From: [Clostridium] asparagiforme DSM 15981
GTDB taxonomy: Bacteria; Bacillota; Clostridia; Lachnospirales; Lachnospiraceae
Length of the DNA: 64,000 nucleotides
Direction of reading: 5' to 3'
Assembly: GCA_025149125.1 (NCBI GenBank)
Contig: CP102272.1
Span: 2,728,001-2,792,000 of the forward strand
Made by a program: the position numbers and the translations under genes. This document shows positions 1 to 7,809 of this stretch, one piece after another (positions within the stretch are counted from its first letter, which is position 1; every line of letters starts with the position of its first letter). Below the pieces are notes generated by a model. The model was not told the DNA's origin, made no database searches, and saw nothing but the letters and a program-made list of their open reading frames with translations.

Positions 1-683
1 TTGTCCAGGTTTTCTATAAGTTTATGTCGGATACGCTTAATGATTTCAATTTGCTCTTTGGAATAATATGGTGCCTCATACTGATCTTCAATCCGCAATT
101 GTTTGATATGGTAAAAGAGTTCCAATAATTTGATACGGAAGTAGTCTCGCCCTTCAGAACCTTTTGCAGCATACAATTCATCAAAGATATGCAACAAGCG
201 CTGTGGTGTTCGACATAAAAACCACTTTTTTTCTAATTCTAATTCTCGTCCGAGATTTAGAACATCAATGTTGTAGTAAGAAAAGAGTTGTTGTGTTTCA
301 GAATCGACAGAATCTTTATCAATCACACAGCTCAGCCCTACGCTATTTCCAAAAGGAAAAGAATATGCTGCAGGAACATTAGCAAGAGCATTGATGCAAA
401 ATTCGCCTTCTTTCATGTGGAAAACTTTGTTGTTTCTTAGCTCAAACTCAACACGTCCTTTTTGGTAATGACGGATTTCAATGATATTTTTATTAGGAAT
501 AGGCTCATGGAAAGTATCTGGGCAATTAAAATCCATAAAAATTAAGTCAATACCAGGGAAAAGGGCGTAGTCATACAGACGGCCTGTTCCATTACATTTA
601 TATTCGATTTGAATATAATCATTATGTTCATCAGTTAACGTAGCATATTCGCCATACCATTCTGTTCCACGCAGCTCTTTCAC
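1..683 (-). CDS. AraC-family transcriptional regulator, N-terminal part (cut by window edge)
   Basis: An open frame runs from a GTG at 683 to the window edge, with an AAGGAG Shine-Dalgarno about 6 bases upstream. The protein begins VKELRGTEWYGEYATL and has a cupin-like sensor region. It ends at the edge with FRIKLLELFYHIKQL and then YYSKEQIEIIKRIRHKLIEN, the helix that normally leads into the AraC DNA-binding domain, so the HTH itself lies outside. Such regulators often sit beside ABC exporters or siderophore transporters, and an ABC ATPase scrap lies just upstream. Base composition is clearly more AT-rich than the genes from 1.1 kb onward, suggesting a different origin. Confidence 0.75.
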   Translation of the reverse strand, partial: MKELRGTEWYGEYATLTDEHNDYIQIEYKCNGTGRLYDYALFPGIDLIFMDFNCPDTFHEPIPNKNIIEIRHYQKGRVEFELRNNKVFHMKEGEFCINALANVPAAYSFPFGNSVGLSCVIDKDSVDSETQQLFSYYNIDVLNLGRELELEKKWFLCRTPQRLLHIFDELYAAKGSEGRDYFRIKLLELFYHIKQLRIEDQYEAPYYSKEQIEIIKRIRHKLIENLD

Positions 684-703
684 GGCAATCTCCTTCTTTC
701 GTG

Positions 704-719
704 GTTAGCTAAAGCTAAC
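704..719. promoter_or_regulatory. Palindromic operator candidate upstream of the AraC gene
   Basis: The inverted repeat GTTAGCT-AA-AGCTAAC is perfect over 7-base arms and lies about 20 bases before the GTG start of the AraC regulator. Its shape is that of a dimeric repressor site, perhaps a metal-responsive (DtxR- or Fur-like) regulator. The binder is not identified. Confidence 0.5.
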
Positions 720-802
720 TATATACTAAATTGTTTTTTCGTTCTCGTCAAGGCAAATTCACACTGTATACTTTTCTCTACCTGTGCTTTCAGCATATGT
801 AA

Positions 803-880
803 CTAAATATCCATGCCGACAGTAGGTTCATCTAATAAGAAAACATGAGGGTTTGACATGATGTTCAGTGCAATGTACGT
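803..880 (-). pseudogene. Remnant of an ABC transporter ATP-binding subunit
   Basis: The minus-strand translation reads TYIALNIMSNPHVFLLDEPT followed by VGMDI and a TAG stop at 803-805. LLDEPTVG is a Walker B / D-loop region of an ABC ATPase. No Walker A or C-terminal domain is found in the surrounding sequence, so this is a fragment left by deletion. It lies upstream of the AraC gene on the same strand, the usual neighbourhood for such a transporter. Confidence 0.7.
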
Positions 881-1058
881 CTCACAGTTTGAACTGAAAT
901 ATGTAGATATTGCTGTGAAATTCGGTCTAGTTGCCGTCGATTGAGTTTACGGAAACTTAAAAGCATCGGCCCTTGATTATGTAGTATAAATGCACTAATC
1001 CACCTGCCCCACAACATTTTACAGTTAGGCGGGGCCGATATATCTGCTTGTAATGATT
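881..1058. other. Non-coding, low-GC stretch with a long-range inverted repeat
   Basis: No supported gene is seen here. ATCGGCCC at 965-972 and GGGCCGAT at 1032-1039 can pair across about 60 bases, with GC-rich inner sequence. This could be a mobile-element end or a terminator remnant. The stretch marks the change from AT-rich sequence to the element's gene run. Confidence 0.4.
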
Positions 1059-1088
1059 ATGGGGCGCAGACATAAATCTGCGCCCCAT
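1059..1088 (-). terminator. Hairpin at the end of the minus-strand gene run
   Basis: ATGGGGCGCAGA and TCTGCGCCCCAT form a perfect 12-bp stem around a 6-base loop, 9 bases beyond the stop of the last gene (1097). No T-tract follows on the minus strand, so it may protect the 3' end rather than terminate transcription alone. Confidence 0.6.
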
Positions 1089-1096
1089 TTCACACT

Positions 1097-1783
1097 TTAC
1101 TGGTAGTTCTTATCATAATAGTGAACATAGACATTGTAGTCCCGAAACCGGGTGATCAAACGAACCCAGATATACAGATGATCGGTCTCGGAATAAAGGT
1201 TGAATTCCGTTGCCTCGTTGGTAGGCTGTGCATAGCGGCAGAACCGCCGCATGGTTTCCAGCGTCTTGAAGGCCGGCAGTTTGAACAGGGCACTCTGAAA
1301 CTCGTCAATTTCTTTTGCCAGCTCTGGAGCCGGTTTTTGCCCACGCTCATCATGCCAGGTCGTCCACCACCGGCACCCGTCATAATCGGAGCGGGAGTAA
1401 GCCACTTCGCTGACAGGTCGCTTGGTGGCCTGCATGGGGGGAGTATAGGTGTGCTGGAACACTTGATCAAAGCCGCAGGTGGTCTTCAGATAGCAGTCAC
1501 GACTTTTTTTCAGCCTCAACAGCCGACCCTGCTTAATCGCGTCCCATTCTTCAAGAGGCAAGGGAATATGCGCTGCATCTCGGAGAGCTTCGTCCATCCC
1601 GCAGGCCTCACAGATCTGGACATCCACATAGCGGCTAAGGGCGTTTACCATCAAATGCGGAGCCAACGGGGCGCCACACCGCAGACATTTGGGCGGATCT
1701 GCGGCGTCACCGTCCGCATAAAGTTTCTTGTCTTTGCGCCAGGCTGCTTCCAACAGCCCCTTGGGGTAGAGCAGCAGTTTCAT
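1097..1783 (-). CDS. Zinc-ribbon element protein of unknown function
   Basis: The 228-residue protein has two CxxC pairs near the N-terminus: CLRCGAPL, then YVDVQICEACGMDEALRD. The stretch LSRYxxVxICxxCxMDEALR recurs in the protein at 6755-7063, so the two are paralogues in this domain. The rest is rich in aromatic and charged residues and was not recognised. ATG at 1783 is preferred over the upstream TTG because GGAGG lies 8 bases before it. It is the last gene of the run, directly downstream of the DUF4313-like gene, and its Shine-Dalgarno overlaps that gene's end. A nucleic-acid or protein contact role is possible but not shown. Confidence 0.7.
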   Translation of the reverse strand: MKLLLYPKGLLEAAWRKDKKLYADGDAADPPKCLRCGAPLAPHLMVNALSRYVDVQICEACGMDEALRDAAHIPLPLEEWDAIKQGRLLRLKKSRDCYLKTTCGFDQVFQHTYTPPMQATKRPVSEVAYSRSDYDGCRWWTTWHDERGQKPAPELAKEIDEFQSALFKLPAFKTLETMRRFCRYAQPTNEATEFNLYSETDHLYIWVRLITRFRDYNVYVHYYDKNYQ

Positions 1784-1785
1784 TG

Positions 1786-2589
1786 TCAAGTCCTCCTTTT
1801 TTGAGATTTCTTTTTCTTTCCTGCCTGCTGGCGGATTTCTGCGGTTTCTTTGAAAGTCTGGATAAGAGGATTTTCATGTCTTGTGTCACTCTGGCGCCGC
1901 CGATCTTCTGACCAAGGCGCGTATACAGGAAGTTCCCCTTGATAAAACGAAAGCAGGTTGGTGGCCATATCTTCTTTGCGGCGGTGAATATAGTGTTGCA
2001 CAGTTTGGGCCTCGCAGTTAATGATTGTGGTCCGCAGCATAATTCCGCGCTGCTCAAAAATATACCGCAAACAGTGAGCCGGATCTTCGGCCTCAATCCA
2101 TAATGGGAGCGTATCATCAGAGCCTTGGAGTTTTCGCCATCCGCTGTAATCCGTGTAGTGGAAGTGAGGAACATGATTTGCGAGCCGGCGAAGTGCCAAA
2201 TACAAGCGTTCATATTGACGGCCAAGTTCTCCTTTCAATCGCCTGGAATAGTAGGTATAGCCGTCTGGGTCAAGCTTTTTAAGCTTCTTGCTATTAAAGA
2301 GATATTCCACATTATCCACTCCGTTTTCAGAGCGAATTTGGCCTGTTGGTTCTCCTAGTCCGTTGCGCTTAATCCATGCATAAAACCGTTTGCCAGTGGT
2401 CTTTGTGTTGACAAAACCACAGTCCTTCGGCCGCAGACCACCCAGATTTGTGGTGAGAGTGTCCCAGAATATCAACTGCCCGAAATTCTCTTGATAAAGT
2501 TTGATAGCGAGGTTGCCTTCCGGGTAGGTGGCAACTTTAATGGTTATGGCATAGTCTGTTCCTTTCATTTTGAATGGTATTGGCTGCAT
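1786..2589 (-). CDS. DUF4313-like element protein
   Basis: The N-terminal ~110 residues (YAITIKVATYPEGNLAIKLY onward to LDPDGYTYY) resemble DUF4313, a domain of unknown function common in mobile elements of gut Firmicutes. The same domain forms the C-terminus of the next gene upstream (2704-3831). The C-terminus is strongly basic (KKKKSQKRR). ATG at 2589 is chosen because GGAGG lies 6 bases upstream. The longer reading from 2697 would translate through a terminator-like hairpin and is unlikely. Function unknown; 267 residues. Confidence 0.7.
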   Translation of the reverse strand: MQPIPFKMKGTDYAITIKVATYPEGNLAIKLYQENFGQLIFWDTLTTNLGGLRPKDCGFVNTKTTGKRFYAWIKRNGLGEPTGQIRSENGVDNVEYLFNSKKLKKLDPDGYTYYSRRLKGELGRQYERLYLALRRLANHVPHFHYTDYSGWRKLQGSDDTLPLWIEAEDPAHCLRYIFEQRGIMLRTTIINCEAQTVQHYIHRRKEDMATNLLSFYQGELPVYAPWSEDRRRQSDTRHENPLIQTFKETAEIRQQAGKKKKSQKRRT

Positions 2590-2607
2590 TGCTTTCCTCC
2601 AAGCAAA

Positions 2608-2638
2608 ACCGGTGGGCTGCAAAAAGCAACCCACCGGT
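2608..2638 (-). terminator. Intergenic hairpin immediately before a Shine-Dalgarno
   Basis: ACCGGTGGG and CCCACCGGT pair with an inner TGC/GCA extension. On the minus strand the stem is followed by TTTTGCTTGGAGG, so the T-tract runs straight into the ribosome site of the gene starting at 2589. Confidence 0.65.
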
Positions 2639-2703
2639 CGTTGTGTTGTAAGACTGACTCCAGAGTGCAGGATAGGGGAGAGCAGCCTCGTCGTCATTGT
2701 TGT

Positions 2704-3831
2704 TTATGCGCTTTTCCCGCTTTGCTGTGAAGCAAGGTAAGAGGCGTACCCATCCGGATCAAGCTCTTGCAGCCGATCTGCTCGGAAACGGTATTCCGGG
2801 TACTCGCAGAACCCGCTGCGCTGTAGGATGCCAGTAGGGACTGCCAGCCCGTTGCGGATGATCCAAACAGGAAAGTCGGGGTCCCCGTTGGTGTCAATGA
2901 ATGCACAGTCTTTCTGACGCTTGCCGTCCAAATTGACAGTCAGAGATGCCCACGGCTCGGGATAGCCGTCCTCCCAGGCCACCATTTGAATTGCAAGATT
3001 GCCGCCGACATAGGAGGTAACTGCGAGCTGGATCTGGTGGGTAGAGCCATACTTCTCATAGGGGAGAAGTGTGGTGGCAGAGTCGGTTTCCGCAGATGTG
3101 GGATGATTATCTTCGCTACAACTATCAGCCATTAGCCCCAATTCCCAGCAGATTGTGAGAATGTCTGCCCGGTCTACCCGATATACAGTTCGTTTTGCAT
3201 ATTTGGGGCGGAAGAGTAATTCGCCGCTTTCAAGGAAAAATCGCCCCTCCTTCCCACCGTAGATATGGCGCCGCCCATCCAGAAGATACTGCATCTTTCG
3301 GGCGTCTCTTTCAATTTTTTTGGTGTCATACCAGGTGGAATACTGTACCGCCACATGCAGGTTCGGATGGCTTTTAAATTCCGTATCCAGAAATTCCAGC
3401 AGCCGCTCACAAAGCACCCTGCGCTGAGAAACGGTCTGCCGTTCATTGAAGGTCAGCGTAAAATAAGAATAATCTCTGCCAGAGAGCCCACAGCCGTGTG
3501 CAGTATTGCTGAAATCGTTGCACCAGAAATAGACTTCCCAACCATCGCTGAGGTAGGGGGCCGGCTCCTCTTCTGTGTAGCCGTAGCAAATGAAATTATG
3601 AGCAATGGCAGCCATGATCGGAGCCATAACCGCGTTTCTGTGTTCGGCGGCCTGCCGGAGCTGAACGGTATCCCTGATTCCGGCCGCATGAGCCATTCTG
3701 TTTTCTTCCTGCTGCGCTTCCGTATATAAGAACTGCAGGCGCAGAGAATAGATGTCCTCCATTGCATATCCTTTGGCGATCCACTTTGCGTTGGATGGTT
3801 TCACATAAGATGTATCATGGTATATGATCAT
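2704..3831 (-). CDS. Two-part element protein with C-terminal DUF4313-like domain
   Basis: This 375-residue protein has an unrecognised N-terminal region of about 260 residues, a short linker rich in Ser/Thr/Asp, and then a C-terminal domain starting IQLAVTSYVGGNLAIQMV. That domain matches the neighbouring protein at 1786-2589, including GNLAI, DCxF, RNGL.xPTG and LDPDGY. Sharing the domain with the adjacent gene suggests duplication inside the element. The start has GGAGG 9 bases upstream and a hairpin with a short T-tract just before that. No catalytic motif is evident. Confidence 0.7.
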   Translation of the reverse strand: MIIYHDTSYVKPSNAKWIAKGYAMEDIYSLRLQFLYTEAQQEENRMAHAAGIRDTVQLRQAAEHRNAVMAPIMAAIAHNFICYGYTEEEPAPYLSDGWEVYFWCNDFSNTAHGCGLSGRDYSYFTLTFNERQTVSQRRVLCERLLEFLDTEFKSHPNLHVAVQYSTWYDTKKIERDARKMQYLLDGRRHIYGGKEGRFFLESGELLFRPKYAKRTVYRVDRADILTICWELGLMADSCSEDNHPTSAETDSATTLLPYEKYGSTHQIQLAVTSYVGGNLAIQMVAWEDGYPEPWASLTVNLDGKRQKDCAFIDTNGDPDFPVWIIRNGLAVPTGILQRSGFCEYPEYRFRADRLQELDPDGYASYLASQQSGKSA

Positions 3832-3853
3832 AAAACTGTCCCTCCATAAAAGT

Positions 3854-3887
3854 GCCCAGCAGATTGCAAGAAAACAATCTGCCGGGC
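3854..3887 (-). terminator. Intergenic hairpin immediately before a Shine-Dalgarno
   Basis: GCCCaGCAGATTG pairs with CAATCTGCcGGGC (one mismatch). On the minus strand ACTTTT and then ATGGAGG follow, placing the stem just upstream of the gene starting at 3831. Confidence 0.7.
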
Positions 3888-3933
3888 TTTTGACACTTAC
3901 TCTGAATGAACCAGAAGGGTCTTTTTCTCATAG

Positions 3934-4452
3934 TCAAAGAGTCAACATTGATGTGCCGTCTTTGTCTTCCCATTTGACGATTTGCCCCTGCTGCTCTTTC
4001 AACCGGGCAATATGTTCTTTCCACTCTTTGCGAGCTTTCTCTGCGCGCAGCAGTTCGGCAGTCTGCTGTTCTGGTGTGAGAGCAGAGAAGGCAAACTCAC
4101 GCTGATCGGACTCCAAATCATAGATGACCCGCCTTGCGATGGACAATGCCAGCTCAGATACGGTGGGGGCGTGTTCCTCAAGAGCCTGCCGGCCGCGGTG
4201 GAACAGGTCCATATACGCATGGTACTGTGCTTCGGTGATCAACTCCCAGCCGTAAGCATCCTGGATCTCATTTTCACTGTGGTACTCCATAGCGGCATCG
4301 AAATCAGCCTGCCGTGCGGCATTTTCCTTGTCTATGCGGCGCTGAAACTTGGTGCAAACTCGCTCCAATTCTTTGATCAGAAGAGCACAGGCGTCCGATT
4401 CCAACAGATAGCCATGGGCCTCGCTGTTCAGATATTTCTGCTTTTTTGTCAT
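3934..4452 (-). CDS. Charged coiled-coil-like element protein, unknown function
   Basis: The 172-residue protein is rich in Glu, Lys, Arg and Ala (for example LLRAEKARKEWKEHIARLKE) and is probably largely helical. No known motif is seen. Its ATG overlaps the stop of the upstream gene at 4449 by the usual ATGA arrangement, so the two are translationally coupled. It lacks a hairpin at its own start, unlike many neighbours, which fits coupling. Confidence 0.65.
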   Translation of the reverse strand: MTKKQKYLNSEAHGYLLESDACALLIKELERVCTKFQRRIDKENAARQADFDAAMEYHSENEIQDAYGWELITEAQYHAYMDLFHRGRQALEEHAPTVSELALSIARRVIYDLESDQREFAFSALTPEQQTAELLRAEKARKEWKEHIARLKEQQGQIVKWEDKDGTSMLTL

Positions 4453-5006
4453 GCGGCTGCCTCGACAGGGCCAGGAACCTCATAGATGACCTCAACGGGA
4501 AGCAACGCACCGCAGGAAGTATCCTCCATAGTCTGCCATTCTCCGTTTCGCCAAACCTGTGCGGTAGCGTCGTTATAGACCTCCGGCGCCAGATGATGGT
4601 CGCTCATGCATTCTTTGGACACATAAATGCACATATGCTGCAGGTAAAAAACATGGAGGACCTGAAGAATTTCCTCTCTCAGCTGTTTCGCCAAAGCAGC
4701 GATCTCATTCATGTCCTGCCGCTCAAAAGCAGCCTCGGAAATCCGCTTCAGACATTGGGAGTCTTTTACCGCTTCGTTGGCATAGCTCGTTGCCTCATCG
4801 CCATACTTTTGTTTGATGCGAATACCCCCGAGAGACACATGGCGGGTGTACGCCGTAGCGGCTTTGCAGATGCTTTCCTTCAACTCCTGATAGGGTTTCT
4901 TATACTTGGTTTTCAGCACATCCATAGGCACGACCTCCAGATTGCGGCGGAGTGTGTCCAGATGCTTTTCCAATTCTTCACGAAGAGCCTTTTCCATTTC
5001 GTCCAT
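4449..5006 (-). CDS. Conserved element protein, unknown function
   Basis: The protein is 185 residues from the ATG at 5006 (MDEMEKALREELEKHLDTLR). A GGAGG sits about 11 bases upstream, so the apparent earlier ATG at 5024 is actually part of the ribosome site. The sequence is acidic and helical with no recognised motif and no membrane segment. It is coupled by overlap to the gene at 3934-4452. Confidence 0.65.
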   Translation of the reverse strand: MDEMEKALREELEKHLDTLRRNLEVVPMDVLKTKYKKPYQELKESICKAATAYTRHVSLGGIRIKQKYGDEATSYANEAVKDSQCLKRISEAAFERQDMNEIAALAKQLREEILQVLHVFYLQHMCIYVSKECMSDHHLAPEVYNDATAQVWRNGEWQTMEDTSCGALLPVEVIYEVPGPVEAAA

Positions 5007-5024
5007 AAAAACATATCCCTCCAT

Positions 5025-5894
5025 TCATTTATCAGTATCAGGCTGTCGGCTAATTTCCGTCAAAAGCGCCGCCGCTACTTCAGACACCGCTTCCCAATAG
5101 GCCTCCTGATAAGCAGAACTGCTTCTTAACTGTGCAAGAAGGCGCCGGGGAAAATCCGGAGAGGCCAGCAATCTTTCACGCTGGGATACAGTAAGCTCCT
5201 GAAATTCCTCCCAGTCTTCAACCTGCTCTCTGAAGTCCTCTTGCATATTTTTTCCCTGCCAGAGACCAGCCACATTTTCCATAAAGCAGGGGGCCATCGG
5301 CAACGAAAAACTTTTCAGCTCAATGGAAAAGTGGTTTTCACAATACTCACCGTCCAGATAGCATTCATAGCTATTTTGCGTCTCTTCCTCCACAAACTGA
5401 CTCTTTTGGCGCCAACTATCAATGCTGCCGCCGTCCTGTTCCTCCCGGAGATCATCATGGAACTGCCTCTGGGCATCGATCAGACTGGTGAATGGGATCT
5501 CATAAGAGCCATATTCTCCGTCGCTGGCCCAGTGGGAAGCTACAATATAAAGTGTTGCTTGGGGATAATCCTGTTTCGGAGCCGGCAAAGGAATCAACAT
5601 TTCCGGTGACATGATAACAAAATCAAGTCCCAGATCCTCCACGCTCTTTGGCTCATGGTAGAGTTCAGAAAAAGTCCGTTCCAGAGCTTTGCGGTCAGCG
5701 GAGAGAACAGGCAGGTCAAACCTGCAGTAAATATCCGGCGTGTCGTTTTCAGTTTCTTTGTCGGTTCCGGTGCGAATCTCGAAGATGATTCCAAAGAGTC
5801 CTTCGTATTCGCTCTGATCGTTGGCAAAGACCCGTGCACCGATTTTGAAGCAGATGCCTTCGTGCCAGAGTTCTTCGTTTTCATTTTGGTAGAT
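5025..5894 (-). CDS. Conserved element protein with non-ATG start
   Basis: The coding frame extends well upstream of the first GTG: the translation contains GICFKIGARVFANDQSEYEG and continues into VEDLGLDFVIMSPEMLIP. An AAGGAGGT site lies at about 5906-5912. The ATG directly after it is too close and reads into a stop after seven codons. In the real frame the first codons after a TGA at 5901-5903 are CCT, ACG and ATC, so initiation would be at ACG (5897) or ATC (5894). The function is unknown. The protein is about 290 residues, contains acidic stretches and has no membrane segment. A frameshift near the start is the alternative explanation. Confidence 0.65.
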   Translation of the reverse strand: MYQNENEELWHEGICFKIGARVFANDQSEYEGLFGIIFEIRTGTDKETENDTPDIYCRFDLPVLSADRKALERTFSELYHEPKSVEDLGLDFVIMSPEMLIPLPAPKQDYPQATLYIVASHWASDGEYGSYEIPFTSLIDAQRQFHDDLREEQDGGSIDSWRQKSQFVEEETQNSYECYLDGEYCENHFSIELKSFSLPMAPCFMENVAGLWQGKNMQEDFREQVEDWEEFQELTVSQRERLLASPDFPRRLLAQLRSSSAYQEAYWEAVSEVAAALLTEISRQPDTDK

Positions 5895-5905
5895 CGTAGG
5901 TCATA

Positions 5906-6095
5906 CCTCCTTCTTTAGAGGGTAGGGGTATATCCTTGCCCCTGGATTGATTTTGGCTATCCACGCCGGAAGTGGCGGCACCGTTCCTGAACATAAAAAT
6001 GGGCGGCACCATAGGCGCGGTACGCCTGCATTTTAGAGGACTGCTTGACGGAACCCCTGCCGGGTAGGTTCAGCCGATTCTCAGGCGGTTTACAC
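5906..6095. other. 190-base gap without a supported gene
   Basis: No ORF with a ribosome site was found. GGTGCCGCC occurs twice on the minus strand about 30 bases apart. The stretch is long compared with other gaps in this run and could carry a promoter or small RNA, but no clear -35/-10 pair was seen. Confidence 0.3.
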
Positions 6096-6758
6096 TTAAA
6101 GTTCGTCATCTTCTTCCCAAGGGGAATCTGCATCATTTGTGTCAGCCTCCTTCTTTGTCATATGCTCCATGTGCTCCACGCTGGTGTGCTCTGAATCGAA
6201 AGGATAAGTACCAGGGACAGATCCTCGCTCCAAAATCGTGAAGCTGTTCCAACGCCCACAGTGTGGGCAAGAAATCTGGCCGCTGCAAGCGCGGTCAATT
6301 TGTTCTTGGGTGACTGCGCCGGCTTCGGGGCAGCACGCCATGCGAACAAAAACGATGTTGGCAGTGTTCAGTATTTCTGGCCGATATTTTGCGTTAAAGG
6401 GGATAAAACCGATCCATTGAGGATTGTCGAAGATCCGGGAAGCATGAAGCTGGAGCGCCTCCTTCCGCATTTCAGACACAGATGCTGAGACATAGTTGTG
6501 CTCATTGCACCATTGGATAAGCGCATTCAGCAGCGGGACCTCATTTTCCCGCTCGATGACAGCCTCCACCAGCTTGCACCAGTCACATTCTTCGATCTCA
6601 CCTAATTTGGTTTTGACAGCCCGCCAAGGAGTATATTTTTTATCTCGGCCAGCACCGGTGCTGTTACAGCGGAACACTCCATATTGCCAGCGGATATCCT
6701 CGAATGTAGCTTCAGAGAGGGTTTTCCCACCGGGCAGTCTATAGTTCTCATACTTCAT
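6096..6758 (-). CDS. Element protein with C-terminal zinc-binding cysteines
   Basis: The 220-residue protein has no recognised N-terminal domain. Towards the C-terminus it carries MACCPEAG and, about 20 residues later, CSGQISCPHCGRWNS, a likely zinc site. It then ends in an acidic tail (PWEEDDEL). Its ATG overlaps the stop of the upstream zinc-ribbon gene by four bases, so the pair is probably co-translated. A role in nucleic-acid binding is an inference from the zinc site only. Confidence 0.65.
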   Translation of the reverse strand: MKYENYRLPGGKTLSEATFEDIRWQYGVFRCNSTGAGRDKKYTPWRAVKTKLGEIEECDWCKLVEAVIERENEVPLLNALIQWCNEHNYVSASVSEMRKEALQLHASRIFDNPQWIGFIPFNAKYRPEILNTANIVFVRMACCPEAGAVTQEQIDRACSGQISCPHCGRWNSFTILERGSVPGTYPFDSEHTSVEHMEHMTKKEADTNDADSPWEEDDEL

Positions 6759-7063
6759 GGATGTGGTTCCTCAGCTGTTGGATTCATAGATGACGGTAAC
6801 TCTCCGTTTAAAACCAGGGGAAGTGCCGCACTCCATATCCTGAGAGGAATTGGTTGGCGGTCTATTTCCCGCAACGCTTCATCCATCCAGCACTTTTCAC
6901 AGATATAAACATGAGCGTATCGGCTCAGCGGGTTCAGAAAAAAGTAATTGCCGGTATATAACTCATTGTGGCCGCACCTTGGGCAGAGAATCTGTTGTTC
7001 CGATTCCTGAAGGGGTAAAAGCCGCTCAAGAAACACTTTGATTTTATCTTCGCAAATATTCAT
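6755..7063 (-). CDS. Small zinc-ribbon element protein
   Basis: This 102-residue protein contains LCPRCGHNELY and YAHVYICEKCWMDEALRE, which repeats the zinc ribbon of the 228-residue protein at 1097-1783 (LSRYxxVxICxxCxMDEALR). It corresponds to that domain alone. The ATG has AAGGAG 9 bases upstream. It lies at the head of a two-gene overlap with 6096-6758. Conservation of this ribbon twice in one element suggests a shared partner, not identified. Confidence 0.7.
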   Translation of the reverse strand: MNICEDKIKVFLERLLPLQESEQQILCPRCGHNELYTGNYFFLNPLSRYAHVYICEKCWMDEALREIDRQPIPLRIWSAALPLVLNGELPSSMNPTAEEPHP

Positions 7064-7093
7064 GCCGTATTCTCCTTGATTGAGGCATTGGTT

Positions 7094-7699
7094 CTATTCA
7101 CACCAGCTTGGCCGACGACGATATAAAGTCAAGCCATGGATAGGGAGGTTCTCTTTGTCATTGGTTACTCGGATAAATCCCTTTTTGTAGGCCACGACCT
7201 GGACTTCCTCATTTGTTTCGAGACAGAACACTCGTTGGCCGTTCATTTTTCTGAGTTCCTGCAGAGTGAGAGGAAACTCGTCATCATGCGTGCCTTCAGG
7301 TAGCGGAAGACCAGCCAATAGCATCTGAAAGGCAGTCTGAAAACCGGATTCAAACGCTTGTTCAGTAACGGCGCCGTGTTGCGCACCAACAGCGATCTGA
7401 TAGGCCTCGAACGCTTTTATGGCTGACGGGGATTTCTGCAGGATGTTTCGCAGGACTGCTTCGGCAGCGGAAACCGATTTGTCCATTTTTTTCTGCTCAC
7501 TGCTCTGCTTTTTGAACACGCTCGGCTCATAGTCACCGTAGTAGAGGTCGTGCAGAAAACTGGATGTAGGAGTTGTACTCTGCGGCGAACCCGCTTCAAG
7601 ATGCGCAAGTCCGTCAGCAATTCGTTCCATCGCCTTGATAAGATTGGGCAGCTGGGCCTCAAAAAAGCGGTGACCGTATATCGTTTCGTGGAAATTCAA
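7094..7699 (-). CDS. Conserved element protein, unknown function
   Basis: Translation from TTG at 7699 gives 201 residues beginning LNFHETIYGHRFFEAQLPNL. AGGAGGT lies 8 bases upstream, while the longer frame to 7783 would run through a hairpin. The C-terminus (RVFCLETNEEVQVVAYKKGF then LYRRRPSWCE) looks like a small beta domain. No motif was recognised. It is preceded by a hairpin at 7726-7756 and followed closely by the zinc-ribbon pair. Confidence 0.65.
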   Translation of the reverse strand: MNFHETIYGHRFFEAQLPNLIKAMERIADGLAHLEAGSPQSTTPTSSFLHDLYYGDYEPSVFKKQSSEQKKMDKSVSAAEAVLRNILQKSPSAIKAFEAYQIAVGAQHGAVTEQAFESGFQTAFQMLLAGLPLPEGTHDDEFPLTLQELRKMNGQRVFCLETNEEVQVVAYKKGFIRVTNDKENLPIHGLTLYRRRPSWCE

Positions 7700-7725
7700 A
7701 GGTTGGCACCTCCTGTCAATGAAAG

Positions 7726-7756
7726 AACCACCGACGGTACAAAAGCTGCGGTGGTT
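7726..7756 (-). terminator. Intergenic hairpin before a Shine-Dalgarno
   Basis: AACCACCG pairs with CGGTGGTT around a 15-base loop. On the minus strand CTTTCATTGACAGGAGGT follows, so the stem ends about 12 bases before the ribosome site of the gene at 7699. Confidence 0.6.
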
Positions 7757-7809
7757 ACTGATTGAGACCTCTGATAAGGTCATAGACCATCCATAATAGA
7801 TACTGAAAA

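Noticed and set aside
164..382. A 72-codon plus-strand frame
   Set aside because: It is antisense to the AraC-like regulator and has no ribosome site.
5594..5884. A 96-codon minus-strand frame starting at an ATG near 5884
   Set aside because: It overlaps the conserved frame of the 5025-5894 gene and has no ribosome site; the neighbouring frame has the protein-like sequence.
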